A stretch of 64,000 nucleotides of DNA from Candidatus Poribacteria bacterium (GCA_022827625.1 JAJEIE010000009.1:62001-126000), one strand, 5' to 3'. Numbered from the stretch's first letter, positions 25,979 to 35,429 are shown. Translations and numbers: made by a program. Notes: a model not told the origin generated them from the sequence alone.

Positions 25979-27340
25979 ATGCCATCAAGAAATACGCAAC
26001 AGCCACAAGGAGTTACCGACAACCGACAACCAACAACCGACAACCGTTACAAAACCCTTTGGGTAATGGTCATTACGTGTGCTGGCATGGGATTGAGCCT
26101 CCTCGTCCGTGTTCTGTTGATTCCAAGACGGTTCGGCTTCAGCGATACAGCAGACGCGCTGATAACAGCATTGACGGTAGTGTTCGTTGTTGATACAATT
26201 GTCCGAGAAGGTGCTAAATTCAGCCTTGTCCCCCTCTTTGTTACGCGTGAAAAGGAGATGCCTCGCGCAGCGTACCAATATTTCACCAATAACCTTCTAT
26301 TCGCTTTAATAAGTATCGGATTCGGAATTTTTATCCTAATCGAACTTCTCGCGCCGTGGATAGCAGGCGGACTATTAGCGCGATCAACTGTCGATGTCGA
26401 AAAAGGAACAACCCTGTTACGACTCTGTGCACCGATCCTTGTCTTCGGATCCGGTAGCACCGTCCTCGGTGCCTTCCTGAACAGCCAACAACGCTTTAAA
26501 ACGGTAGCACTCCGAAACGCGCTACCTGCCGGCACCGCAGCGGTTATATTTTTAGTTCTATGGAATACCGAGAACCTTGAAAACTGGATTGCGGTGGCAT
26601 ACACCGGCGGCTTTGCCGTATACTTCGGAGGGTTGTGTATCGGGACGTATCGAACGGGACATCGGTATACCCTCACAGGCATCTCTGTAGATACACTCCG
26701 CGCTTTGAAGAACACGGTCACCTTACCAACCCTCGGTTTCGCAATTCGACAAGTCACAAACCGTCTGTTGGTCGAGATATACCTCGTCTCGCAGCTCGGA
26801 GGCGGCGCGATTACACTTTATAAATCCGCTTTCCAGATTTTCTCGGCGTTACAAACACTCATCGGGATTAGTATTGCAACAACAGGGCTGCCCGATATGG
26901 CAACAGACCACGCAGCAAACGATAAAAAGAAGTTAGGACGCACGCTCAACCGAAATGTCCGCACCGCCATAATCATCGGCACCCCAATCATCCTAATCTT
27001 GCTGATATTTCACGGAAAGATCAGTTGGCTCTTGTATGGGAGAGGCACGACCGATCAAGCCTCTATCGAATTAATTGGCCAACTCCTCTTTTGGCTCAGC
27101 GCAGGATTGATATTTTCATGTCTGATACCCGTGCTGAATGCCGGACTTTACGCACAAAAGGCGTACAAAGCCATCTTCGCAAATATGGTAACGATGGCGT
27201 TCCTTAATTTCATTGCGGCTTATGGATTGATTGAAATAAGAGGACTCACAGGGGTCGCACTCGCTGTCCCAATCACCGCACTCCTCGCCGTTGGAAATCT
27301 GACGCGCCTCCTCCGAAAAACAAAGGTTTCTTGGTTTTAG
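25979..27340 (+). CDS. MurJ/MVF-like polysaccharide flippase
   Basis: A 453-residue integral membrane protein with about 12-14 hydrophobic segments and the MOP-superfamily pattern of MurJ-type flippases: RRFGFSDTADALI near the N-terminus, APILVFGSGSTVLGAFLNSQ and YTLTGISVDTLRALKNTV. It probably moves a lipid-linked glycan across the inner membrane. The first ~28 residues (VTDNRQPTTDNRY) are coded by a heptamer repeat, so the real start may be ATG 26066 (MVITCAGMG). MurJ proper is usually about 500 residues; its place among sulfotransferases favours an exopolysaccharide role. Confidence 0.8.
   Translation: MPSRNTQQPQGVTDNRQPTTDNRYKTLWVMVITCAGMGLSLLVRVLLIPRRFGFSDTADALITALTVVFVVDTIVREGAKFSLVPLFVTREKEMPRAAYQYFTNNLLFALISIGFGIFILIELLAPWIAGGLLARSTVDVEKGTTLLRLCAPILVFGSGSTVLGAFLNSQQRFKTVALRNALPAGTAAVIFLVLWNTENLENWIAVAYTGGFAVYFGGLCIGTYRTGHRYTLTGISVDTLRALKNTVTLPTLGFAIRQVTNRLLVEIYLVSQLGGGAITLYKSAFQIFSALQTLIGISIATTGLPDMATDHAANDKKKLGRTLNRNVRTAIIIGTPIILILLIFHGKISWLLYGRGTTDQASIELIGQLLFWLSAGLIFSCLIPVLNAGLYAQKAYKAIFANMVTMAFLNFIAAYGLIEIRGLTGVALAVPITALLAVGNLTRLLRKTKVSWF
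26013..26050 (+). repeat. Heptamer-phased repeat inside the apparent flippase N-terminus
   Basis: ACCGACA-ACCGACA-ACCAACA-ACCGACA-ACCGTTA. The reading frame through it yields TDNRQPTTDNRY. Confidence 0.75.
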
Positions 27341-27378
27341 ATGGCAGTCAGCAATCAGCAATCAGCGGTCAGCGCGTG
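27341..27378 (+). repeat. Heptamer-phased repeat
   Basis: GGCAGTC-AGCAATC-AGCAATC-AGCGGTC-AGCGCGT directly after the flippase stop. Confidence 0.7.
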
Positions 27379-27455
27379 GCAGGTACAATTTGCTAATCAC
27401 CACAGGCTGATTTTACTCATGGTGGACACCAATAAAAAAAAAAGAGATAAATGAG

Positions 27456-28394
27456 ATGGGAATGAAAAATGTTGCGGATTACCACTATCTTATTGTAGGC
27501 GGCACAACAAAGGCGGCAACAACGTCACTATTCACCTATCTCGCCGACCATCCGGCTATCTGTGCCGCTACCTATAAAGAGACCCGTTTCTTCCTCAACA
27601 CCGACTACCCACTCCCTTCAAAATACCGATACAAAGGCGATGTGGAAGAATACAATCACCTATTCCCCAACACTGATGAAAAGCAGCTACGGGTTGAATC
27701 AACACCAGACTATCTCTATTGCGACAAGGCGCGTGAACGAATCGCAGCATCGCTCCCACACGCGAAGTTAGTCTTCAGTCTGCGCGAACCCATCTCAAGA
27801 CTTATCTCTTGGTATCGGTTCGCAAAGCAAATCGGCAAATTGCCAGAAACGCTAAGTTTCGACGCTTACGTCGATCTGCTCTTTGCCGCTGGGCAGCAGG
27901 AAGAACAACACTTGCAAACACTCCAACAGGGCTGCTATACTATCTATTTGGAACCCTATTTTAATCTATTCGGTCCAGCACGCATCCACATCCTTTTTTA
28001 TGAAGAACTCGCGGCGCAACCGTTGAACATTATGACAGAGTTGTGCAACTTCGCCGAGATAGATGCCGATTTTTATAACAACTACGCCTTTAAAATAACA
28101 AACCGTTCCGAGAATATGAGAAACTCTGAACTGCATCGGAAATATCGAGACTTCCGATTCCGACTGCGACAGTGGACGCATAACAAACCGATTGTCCATA
28201 CACCGCTGCGGAGAATCAAAAAAACAATTGAACCGCTTTATCTCCGTCTAAACACGCAACCTGATAAGAAAACTCAGATGTCAGAAGAGACGCAGCATCG
28301 CCTAAGGGATTATTACAAATCTGACGTTCATGCCCTCAGTGAACTCATAGGGAACCCATTACCATGGAAACCTTTAGAAAAATCCAACTCATGA
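27456..28394 (+). CDS. Sulfotransferase 1 (P-loop, PAPS-dependent family)
   Basis: The 312-residue protein starts with the 5'-phosphosulfate loop in LIVGGTTKAATTSLF (12-26) and has the 3'-phosphate segment SLREPISRLISWYRF, both hallmarks of sulfotransferases that move sulfate from PAPS to a sugar hydroxyl. The P-loop reads KAATTSL rather than the common KSGTTSL, with Ala at the usual Gly. The 31-base overlap with the next gene indicates coupled expression. It probably acts in the cytoplasm on a polysaccharide precursor or lipid-linked glycan. Confidence 0.88.
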   Translation: MGMKNVADYHYLIVGGTTKAATTSLFTYLADHPAICAATYKETRFFLNTDYPLPSKYRYKGDVEEYNHLFPNTDEKQLRVESTPDYLYCDKARERIAASLPHAKLVFSLREPISRLISWYRFAKQIGKLPETLSFDAYVDLLFAAGQQEEQHLQTLQQGCYTIYLEPYFNLFGPARIHILFYEELAAQPLNIMTELCNFAEIDADFYNNYAFKITNRSENMRNSELHRKYRDFRFRLRQWTHNKPIVHTPLRRIKKTIEPLYLRLNTQPDKKTQMSEETQHRLRDYYKSDVHALSELIGNPLPWKPLEKSNS

Positions 28395-29326
28395 TTGTTG
28401 GAGCGCAAAAATCCGGTACATCTTCACTGCTCCGCTACTTGGCACAACACCCAGATATTCATACGCATCCACAGTCAGAGATGACCTTTTTCCTTCAAGC
28501 ACACGAATACACACAAGGGTATGAACGGGCTTTCGCGAAATACTTTGCAGGCGAAGGTCCCGACGAGGCAATTGAAGATAAACAACTCATCGCTAAGAAC
28601 GTGATGGTGATGCACTTCCCAGAAGTTATGCAACGGATTTACGAACACAATTCAGAGGCACATCTCGTCGTGCTTTTACGGGAACCCGTTGCCCGTGCCT
28701 ATTCCGCCTATTGGTGGGCGCGCCGGCGGGGTTGGGAAAACATCAAAACCTACGAAGCAGCACTCGCCGCTGAGGAAGCACGCCTGAACGAAGACCGGTT
28801 TAAATGGAGACAGTGCGCTTATCAGTACAACGGTATCTACTACCCACACGTCAAGAATTTGATAGATCAATTCGGTTCAGATCGTGTCCATTGCTTCTTA
28901 ACCGACGATTTGAAGGAAAAGGCTGAAGCCGTCTGCCAACAGGTTTTCAATCACATGCGGATCCGCGCCGATTTCAAACCTTCAATAGGGGAACGACACA
29001 ATCAAGCCACGATGCCGCGTTCGGAAGGATTCAACTTCCTCTTCACACAATTCCTGGCATCGCACAATCCACTCAGAAAAGCCATAAGGAAACTTGTGCC
29101 GGACGCAGCTGCTTACAAACTCAGAAAAGCCATCCTCAATTGGAGCGAAAAACCTCAGAAGGATAAGAATTGGACACCGCCACCGCTGGACCCAGAAACC
29201 CGCAAACAACAGATGGCGTACTTCAAGCCGTTTAACGAACAATTAGCTGAATTATTAGGACGTGACCTGACGCACTGGTCGGCACCGAAAAGTTTGCAAG
29301 TTGAAAGTGTAACTGAAGTGAACTAA
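28364..29326 (+). CDS. Sulfotransferase 2
   Basis: A 320-residue sulfotransferase with VGAQKSGTSSLLRYLAQHP (phosphosulfate loop) and LLREPVARAYSAYWW (3'-phosphate segment); sequence family is that of heparan-sulfate-like sulfotransferases. ATG 28364 lies inside the preceding gene. The last 11 residues (SLQVESVTEVN) are encoded by the CTTTA-type repeat that continues into the gap, so the repeat appears to have replaced or extended the native C-terminus. Confidence 0.88.
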   Translation: METFRKIQLMIVGAQKSGTSSLLRYLAQHPDIHTHPQSEMTFFLQAHEYTQGYERAFAKYFAGEGPDEAIEDKQLIAKNVMVMHFPEVMQRIYEHNSEAHLVVLLREPVARAYSAYWWARRRGWENIKTYEAALAAEEARLNEDRFKWRQCAYQYNGIYYPHVKNLIDQFGSDRVHCFLTDDLKEKAEAVCQQVFNHMRIRADFKPSIGERHNQATMPRSEGFNFLFTQFLASHNPLRKAIRKLVPDAAAYKLRKAILNWSEKPQKDKNWTPPPLDPETRKQQMAYFKPFNEQLAELLGRDLTHWSAPKSLQVESVTEVN

Positions 29327-29385
29327 AGTTGTTAGAAACCCAACCTAACTTTACAGACTTTAGCACACTTTACGGACTTTATACC
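29285..29385 (-). repeat. CTTTA-type repeat, inverted partner of 25842-25976
   Basis: It contains AGTTTGCAAGTTGAAAG and AACTTTACAGACTTTAG, reverse complements of motifs at 25842-25976, and runs up to the next start codon at 29387. Confidence 0.7.
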
Positions 29386-29386
29386 T

Positions 29387-30751
29387 ATGTTAATCTATTT
29401 TCTTACAGGATACGTCGCTTTTGAAGAATTTATACTGAAGTTCCTACCCGTTAGCGATGCCCTTTATTCCTACTTAAGATTCTTCGGCGAGATGCTCATC
29501 TATGTAGCTTTTGGGAAACTCGTCATCCATAAACTCTACAGAGGCATCCCTTTCGTCAAAACAGCAATCGACTTACCAATTATTGGCTTTTACAGCGTCG
29601 TACTGCTGTCAATGTTAGTCAATGGATCCCCACTGATAGGGAGCCTTTACAACATCCGTCCATTCGCGCGATACATCGTTCTTTTCTATCTGGTCGCGAA
29701 TTCCAACCTCTCAGAAAAACGAATTGCGACTTTTTTACGCATAATCCTTGGTGTCGGTATCTTCCAAATCGGGGCAGGTATCATCCAGTGGGCGGGTGGA
29801 CCCGCTGCATTCAATTTCTTCCTACCGCGCGAAACCACACTCACCATAGGTGGGTTCACAAAAGAATACAGACTCCTTGAACTCGGCAGAGAAATTGGGA
29901 GCGTCTACGGAACTTTAGGCGACACGGTGATTTACGGGGTCTTCATGATTCTCGTCCTTGTCATCTATCTCTCCCGTATTAGACGACTGGAATACCTGAA
30001 CCTACTCGGTGCGGCGATACTGTTTTTCTTTATCGCCCGCTCATACTCACGAGCGGCTACCTTCTCAGCACTCCTTGCCGGTGGTGCGTGGTTCTACTTC
30101 CAGTACGGTTGGAAAAAGACACTGCAATTAGCATTATCAATCGCGCTGGTCTTTGGGATCCTTTTAGCAATCGTTAACCCCTTTAACCTTGAGTACATAA
30201 ACCCGCGCAAAGCAAGGGTAGGACTTATCGGCAACGTAACAGGAGTATTCTCCGGTTCCTACGTCCGTGTCGCCCAGAAACAACGACTCGGCGCCTTAAT
30301 AGGAAACGTTCCAACAGTTCTCGTGAACAAACCCATCTTAGGCTACGGCGCAGATCAAAACACCACAATTGAAAGGCTGAATGCCAGCCAACGTTCCTTC
30401 CTCTTGAAGATACTCAGCAAAAACGGTTTCAAGGACGTGTATTGGGTCGCAATCCTCTGTTTCTACGGCTTATTGGGATTAGGCTTTTTCGCGCTAATAT
30501 TCTACCGGCTCTTCCGTGCCGCTTTAGACCTCTACAGGAGATCCGTTAGCACACCATTGGCTGCGTCGCGTCTGACCCAGCAGATCTCAATCATTATGCT
30601 CTGCCTCGTTGTCATTACCGCCTTTTTACTCTTCTTCAATCGAACCCTTGAATTCCGAGGTTACGGATTCTATTTCTGGCTCTGCGCCGGTCTCATGTTC
30701 GCCAGCGACAGATCGCTTTCAACCTATAGACCTTTGAAGATCACCCTATGA
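29387..30751 (+). CDS. O-antigen ligase/Wzy-like polymerase, membrane protein
   Basis: A 454-residue protein with about ten to eleven hydrophobic helices and a large loop around residues 270-330, the layout of Wzy polymerases and WaaL-type ligases. Motifs such as FFIARSYSRAATFSALLAGG and ILGYGAD fit the O-antigen ligase family. It probably polymerises or attaches the locus polysaccharide on the periplasmic side. The stop overlaps the next start as ATGA. Polymerase versus ligase cannot be decided. Confidence 0.8.
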   Translation: MLIYFLTGYVAFEEFILKFLPVSDALYSYLRFFGEMLIYVAFGKLVIHKLYRGIPFVKTAIDLPIIGFYSVVLLSMLVNGSPLIGSLYNIRPFARYIVLFYLVANSNLSEKRIATFLRIILGVGIFQIGAGIIQWAGGPAAFNFFLPRETTLTIGGFTKEYRLLELGREIGSVYGTLGDTVIYGVFMILVLVIYLSRIRRLEYLNLLGAAILFFFIARSYSRAATFSALLAGGAWFYFQYGWKKTLQLALSIALVFGILLAIVNPFNLEYINPRKARVGLIGNVTGVFSGSYVRVAQKQRLGALIGNVPTVLVNKPILGYGADQNTTIERLNASQRSFLLKILSKNGFKDVYWVAILCFYGLLGLGFFALIFYRLFRAALDLYRRSVSTPLAASRLTQQISIIMLCLVVITAFLLFFNRTLEFRGYGFYFWLCAGLMFASDRSLSTYRPLKITL

Positions 30752-32445
30752 ATACGTCACATAAGTCGCCCCGACGGGGTTTGCTATACAGAATCGCCAT
30801 TATCCATCGTAGGGGTTGGGTTACCCAACCCCCTGACCAACGGGCAGGGAGCCCCTATCTCTACTATCTGTTATCCGCTATTTACAAACCGCTGATAGCC
30901 GTTACGATACTGTTGTCTCTGAACATCGGCTGTCGAGAGGAAACACCACCGCCTGATGCGCTCCGCTTAGAAATTGACACGCACACCGCGCAACCGCTCC
31001 GGCACGCACTTCATGGGTTCAATACAAACATGATAAGCGGTGATTATGGTTACCTTGACACCGATTTTGTTAACTTAACCAAAACACTCGCGCCGAAGAC
31101 CTTACGCTTTCCAGGGGGTACGGTCGGCAATTTCTATCACTGGGAAGCCAGCGGCTTTTTTGAGAGTGAAATGGCCTCAACTCTCAATCCGAAACTTAAT
31201 AAACGAAACACAGACAATTACGTTAAACTTCAGAGGCGAAGGAACGGTAAAATCGATTTTGACGACTTCATGCAGTTGTGTAATACATTACAGGTAACGC
31301 CTGTTGTCGTCGTGAATCTATGGACAGGCAGTCCAGAAGAGAGCGCAGCATGGGTCGGCTACGCCAAAAGCAAAGGGTATCACATTACACACTGGGAACT
31401 CGGTAACGAATATTATCTGCCACACTACCTCAACAAATACCAGACAGTCAAAAACTACATCGCCGAAGCCAAGAAACACGCCGCAGCGATGAAAGCCGTT
31501 AACCCCGATATAAAGGTATCCGTCTGTGCCACACCCTTCGGATTCCACAAAGAAGGGTGGTTGGTAAAAAGACAGCAACGGAAATGGGACGAAGGGCTTG
31601 CAGCGGACAGCAGTTTCTACGACGCTTACACCGTCCATGCTTATGCTTACAAAGCAGTTCAGAAAAAAGAGATAGAGGAGATGCGGCGCTATCTCATGGG
31701 ATGGATTCATTTCGGAGTCGCAGAGGCTCTCGATTACTATCAGAAACTTTTTCCAAACAAGGAGATGTGGATAACCGAATGGAACATCGCGAATCCTGCG
31801 AACCGCGTCGCCAATACACAACTTCATGCAATGTATGCTGGCGATTTTTTCTTAAGAATGCTAACGATACCTAACATCACGCAGGCAAACTTTCACGTCA
31901 TCGCTGGGCCCGGTAAAGGATTTCCCGTATTTTCCCCCGTAACACCCATAACACCCGGGACTTTTTGGAAATACGGTGGCGAACCAGAATCGGACTTCGG
32001 TAACACCATCCGGCGCGCCGTCTATCCTACTTTCCAACTTATCGGCGAAGCATTCGCGCAAGCAGACACACAGTTCAGGATGTCAATCGAAAACCCGCCT
32101 CTCTTTGAAGGTGCTATCACTTATGCAAAGCAACAGATGCCCGGTATTCAGGCACAAGCCGTTGGTAAGAAGAACGACGCAAATGAAACGGAACACCTTG
32201 CCATCTTCATCAGCAATCGCACAGGTGAACAATACACGCCACACATCATGATTGATGGCACATATTATAAAGGTGATGTCACGTATCGTTATGTCGCCGA
32301 TGAAAGACTCAAGGCAACAAACGGAGGTAATGCCGAAATGGAAGGATCCGGCGAAATCGAAGTACGTATTCAGGAATGGTCAGGGAAAACAACAGATTTT
32401 GTTATCCCCAAAAATAGCTTCGGCGTTTTAAAAATAAAGAGATAA
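30748..32445 (+). CDS. Lipoprotein glycoside hydrolase, alpha-L-arabinofuranosidase-like (clan GH-A)
   Basis: The 565-residue frame contains a lipoprotein signal with Cys62 (SLNIGC) and a TIM-barrel hydrolase. RFPGGTVGNFYHWE, the acid/base Glu221 in WELGNEYY and the probable nucleophile Glu344 in MWITEWNIANP are typical of GH51-like and related clan A enzymes. A C-terminal beta domain follows. It likely trims a glycan in the periplasm or at the surface. Codons 5-40 are built from two dispersed palindromes (30768-30778 and 30812-30832). The true start is therefore unclear, though the ATGA overlap with the Wzy-like gene may still drive translation. Confidence 0.78.
   Translation: MNTSHKSPRRGLLYRIAIIHRRGWVTQPPDQRAGSPYLYYLLSAIYKPLIAVTILLSLNIGCREETPPPDALRLEIDTHTAQPLRHALHGFNTNMISGDYGYLDTDFVNLTKTLAPKTLRFPGGTVGNFYHWEASGFFESEMASTLNPKLNKRNTDNYVKLQRRRNGKIDFDDFMQLCNTLQVTPVVVVNLWTGSPEESAAWVGYAKSKGYHITHWELGNEYYLPHYLNKYQTVKNYIAEAKKHAAAMKAVNPDIKVSVCATPFGFHKEGWLVKRQQRKWDEGLAADSSFYDAYTVHAYAYKAVQKKEIEEMRRYLMGWIHFGVAEALDYYQKLFPNKEMWITEWNIANPANRVANTQLHAMYAGDFFLRMLTIPNITQANFHVIAGPGKGFPVFSPVTPITPGTFWKYGGEPESDFGNTIRRAVYPTFQLIGEAFAQADTQFRMSIENPPLFEGAITYAKQQMPGIQAQAVGKKNDANETEHLAIFISNRTGEQYTPHIMIDGTYYKGDVTYRYVADERLKATNGGNAEMEGSGEIEVRIQEWSGKTTDFVIPKNSFGVLKIKR
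30812..30832 (-). repeat. CCTACGA-tailed hairpin element 3, within the hydrolase N-terminus
   Basis: GGGGTTGGGT, centre T, ACCCAACCCC: a perfect ten-base-arm palindrome. On the minus strand it is followed by CTACGATG, the same tail as element 2. Confidence 0.75.
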
Positions 32446-32524
32446 TCACAGATAGCGGGATAGGTCTTGTACCTACCCTCTTAGAAACCGTACATCTTCC
32501 CAGTCGCGTTGGAATTCATCAGAT

Positions 32525-32624
32525 ACCCGGGGAATGCCATAAGGCATTCATACCCGGTTCATGCCACACGGCATGAATACCGTTGATTCTGATTTGTGGA
32601 ACGTAGTGGAACGATGCCCAGATT
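32525..32624 (+). repeat. 100-bp inverted repeat, left arm, next to sulfotransferase 3
   Basis: Runs from ACCCGGGGAATGCC to GATGCCCAGATT. Its reverse complement occurs at 33644-33743 with two mismatches. It contains two nested hairpins, ATGCCATAAGGCAT and TTCATGCCACACGGCATGAA. Confidence 0.9.
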
Positions 32625-32638
32625 TAATAGTTAAAAAC

Positions 32639-33643
32639 ATGGTATTTGTTGTCGGTAACAGTCGCAGTGGCACAACGATGATGGGACGGATTTTAGGAAA
32701 ACATCCGGACGTTTACACCTTTGGCGAACTCCATTTCTTTGGACAGTTATGTGCACCACCCTTTTCATTTAAACTACCGAAAGCAGACGCATCAAAACTC
32801 GCCGCAGCACTCCGCTGCGTCCAACGGGAAGGTTACCGCACGCATGGAAACCCGCGTCGGTTTCTAAAAGAGGCAGCGATATTTCTCGACGGTTTAACCG
32901 CATATCCCGAAACACCGGCGCGCCTCTTTTCGGCATTCCTTCACCATGAAGCAGCTGAAAACGGCAAAACTATCCCGTGCGACCAGACACCGCGCAACGT
33001 ATTTTACATCAAGGACCTCCTTGAACTTTATCCAGAGGCACGAATTATCAACATGATCCGAGACCCGCGCGATGTCCTGTTATCCCAAAAGCGGAAGTGG
33101 AAACGCCGATTCCTCGGCGGCAGCGATATGCCGATGAAAGAAACGTTTCGCGATTGGATGAATTACCATCCAATCACCATCAGCCACATCTGGCGGACCG
33201 CTGTCAACGCTGCAGATCAGTTTGCAAATCATGAGCGGGTCATTTCTATCTACTTTGAGGAACTTCTTACACGTCCAGAAGCCACCGTCAAAGCAGTCTG
33301 TGACTTCGCCAATATTTCATACACCCACACAATGCTCCAAGTCCCGCAGGTCGGTTCTTCCGTCGCAGAAGACAAACCGCAGGAATTGGGGATAAACCCA
33401 CATCGTGCCCACAGTTGGCAAAAAGGGGAGCTCAGTTCCGCTGAAATTTATCTCAATCAGACCATAACCGCAGCCCTTATGAAGAAACATAACTATAGCC
33501 GTGTGTCAATCCAGCCGAATATCGCAAGTTTGATACTCCATCTATTAACATTTCCCGTCAAATTGGGAGGGGCGTTCCTCTTTAATCTCGATCGCATGAA
33601 GAGTATCCCGCAAACCCTAAAAAGACGAATTTTTAACGATTAG
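32639..33643 (+). CDS. Sulfotransferase 3
   Basis: From ATG 32639 the product is 334 residues, beginning MVFVVGNSRSGTTMMGRIL (phosphosulfate loop) and carrying NMIRDPRDVLLSQKRK (3'-phosphate segment). An in-frame ATG at 32561 would add 26 residues encoded by the inverted repeat. ATG 32639 is preferred because its leader (GTAGTGGAAC, then ATTTAATA and TAAAAAcATG) also precedes the next sulfotransferase. The gene is bracketed by 100-bp inverted repeats and so may be or have been a mobile cassette. It probably sulfates a polysaccharide sugar. Confidence 0.85.
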   Translation: MVFVVGNSRSGTTMMGRILGKHPDVYTFGELHFFGQLCAPPFSFKLPKADASKLAAALRCVQREGYRTHGNPRRFLKEAAIFLDGLTAYPETPARLFSAFLHHEAAENGKTIPCDQTPRNVFYIKDLLELYPEARIINMIRDPRDVLLSQKRKWKRRFLGGSDMPMKETFRDWMNYHPITISHIWRTAVNAADQFANHERVISIYFEELLTRPEATVKAVCDFANISYTHTMLQVPQVGSSVAEDKPQELGINPHRAHSWQKGELSSAEIYLNQTITAALMKKHNYSRVSIQPNIASLILHLLTFPVKLGGAFLFNLDRMKSIPQTLKRRIFND

Positions 33644-33743
33644 AATCTGGGCATCGTTCCACTACGCTTCACAAATCAGAATCAACGGTATTCATGCCGT
33701 GTGGCATGAACCGGGTATGAATGCCTTATGGCATTCCCCGGGT
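33644..33743 (-). repeat. 100-bp inverted repeat, right arm
   Basis: Reverse complement of 32525-32624 (98 of 100 bases). It begins within two bases of the sulfotransferase stop. Confidence 0.9.
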
Positions 33744-33848
33744 TTTTGGTGAAGTCAGAAACCTTTGAACACCCAAAGCAGGTCAAAATTCACTGAAAAC
33801 CACTGCGAAACATAGTGGAGCAGAGACCATATTTAATAACTAAAAAAA

Positions 33849-34850
33849 ATGATCGCACAAATCAATCCACTTTACATCAAAACCCGTCCCACAAAGGTAA
33901 TAACACGCCTCATGAGTTACGCCTTCTTTGAAGGACGCCCCGTGACAACAAAAGGACGCTGGATAAATCCGCTCGTCTTTTCCATCCTGAAAAAGGTCGC
34001 CGCAAACAATAGTAAATACAAACCCGTTAAAAAGCCGATCTTCATCTTAGGGACCGGACGCAGTGGTACCACAATACTCGGCATCGTTCTCTCCATGCAC
34101 AGAGAGGTCGGTTACCTTAATGAACCTAAAGCGATATGGCACCTCATTCATCCCCATGAAGATGTCATTGGAAACTACAGCCAAAGCAACGCAAAATACC
34201 GTCTCACCGCTGAAGACGCAACAGACCAAATGCAACGACGGGCAGCGCAGATGTTCGGTGCCTATTTGACAACAACCCGTTCTGAACGTCTCGTCGATAA
34301 ATATCCAGAACTCATCTTCAGAGTAGATTTTGTGCGTGCCTTATTCCCAGACGCACGTTTTATTTTTCTTGTCCGTAACGGTTGGGATACCTGTCAGTCC
34401 ATCGCAACTTGGTCAAAGCGACTTGGGGTTCACCGCAACGGAGAGAAACACGACTGGTGGGGGGTCGAAGACCGGAAGTGGCGACTCATGGTCAAACAAC
34501 TCGTTGAAACAGACGCCGCCCTTTCCGGGATCGCTGATAAGGTTAAGCATTTCGAGCGACACCTCGATAGAGCCGCTGTAGAATGGATCGTCACCATGCA
34601 GGAAGGGATCCGTCTCATCGATACCTCTCCAGATTGTACGCATCTTGTCCGTTTTGAGGATTTAACCGCAAAGCCAGACGAAACACTTTCAGCGTTATGC
34701 GATTTCTGTGAACTACCAACGGATACTATATTCCAAGAATATGCTCGACAGACGCTGCATCCTGTGCCAGCACGAAAGCCCTTTGACATTCATTGGGAAA
34801 TCGCTCCGATTTTCCTTGAAATCATGGAAGAATTACAGTATAATGCTTAG
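33849..34850 (+). CDS. Sulfotransferase 4
   Basis: A 333-residue sulfotransferase. The phosphosulfate loop FILGTGRSGTTILGIVL lies around residues 62-78, after a longer N-terminus than in the neighbours. FLVRNGWDTCQSIATW is the 3'-phosphate segment, although it lacks the usual Arg-Asp-Pro. The leader at 33804-33848 aligns with that of sulfotransferase 3. It precedes a small lipoprotein gene by 31 bases. Confidence 0.87.
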   Translation: MIAQINPLYIKTRPTKVITRLMSYAFFEGRPVTTKGRWINPLVFSILKKVAANNSKYKPVKKPIFILGTGRSGTTILGIVLSMHREVGYLNEPKAIWHLIHPHEDVIGNYSQSNAKYRLTAEDATDQMQRRAAQMFGAYLTTTRSERLVDKYPELIFRVDFVRALFPDARFIFLVRNGWDTCQSIATWSKRLGVHRNGEKHDWWGVEDRKWRLMVKQLVETDAALSGIADKVKHFERHLDRAAVEWIVTMQEGIRLIDTSPDCTHLVRFEDLTAKPDETLSALCDFCELPTDTIFQEYARQTLHPVPARKPFDIHWEIAPIFLEIMEELQYNA

Positions 34851-34881
34851 ATACATTTTTTCCTGGGAGTCAACTGTCACA

Positions 34882-35415
34882 ATGAAATTGTTAGGGAAAT
34901 TGACCGCGTTTATACTTTGTGTATCTGCGTTGTTGATCGGGTGTGACCCAGAAATGAAACAACCCATTATGCAGGTTGTCACCCGTTCAGAGAGTCCCTC
35001 AGAAAAAGCACGAACGGCAATGGAGAGAGTCAACGAAAAACGAACTAAAATTCATGAAAATGCAGAAGAAACGGACGATTTTTCTATTGTATTCACTGCC
35101 TCTGAAGACATCTTTAAAGAAGAACTCGGTTTTAGAAAGGGATTTTGGGTTGATTTAGTGGAGATATATCGTCAGGAAAACCTTAAAAATGCTGCAAGGT
35201 TGGAAGGTCTTGAGAATCTTCAAGATGCCTTCGCTAAAAAATTAGAAGCCGGTACACTTGGCATGTTTTATTTTACGTACATAAGCGCCTTTGATGATAT
35301 AATCACTGAATATCTCCGTCTCTCTTTTGAATTCCCTGAGAAACTTGAGACAGAACGCCTCGCGCTATTCAGAGAATCTATAAGGAATGGAAAAATCCTT
35401 ATCCTATTCCCGTAG
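34882..35415 (+). CDS. Small lipoprotein of unknown function
   Basis: ATG 34882 gives a 177-residue protein with a clear lipoprotein signal (MKLLGKLTAF, hydrophobic core, LLIGC). The mature part is charged and helical (KARTAMERVNEKRTKIHENA; EIYRQENLKNAARLEG). No domain is recognised. It sits 14 bases before the first sulfatase and after sulfotransferase 4. A periplasmic or outer-membrane accessory role in the polysaccharide locus is possible but speculative. Confidence 0.7.
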   Translation: MKLLGKLTAFILCVSALLIGCDPEMKQPIMQVVTRSESPSEKARTAMERVNEKRTKIHENAEETDDFSIVFTASEDIFKEELGFRKGFWVDLVEIYRQENLKNAARLEGLENLQDAFAKKLEAGTLGMFYFTYISAFDDIITEYLRLSFEFPEKLETERLALFRESIRNGKILILFP

Positions 35416-35429
35416 GAGTCGTTTGCTGT

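Noticed and set aside
32525-33743. Classical insertion sequence
   Set aside because: Inverted repeats are present but the only gene inside is a sulfotransferase; no transposase and no obvious target duplication.
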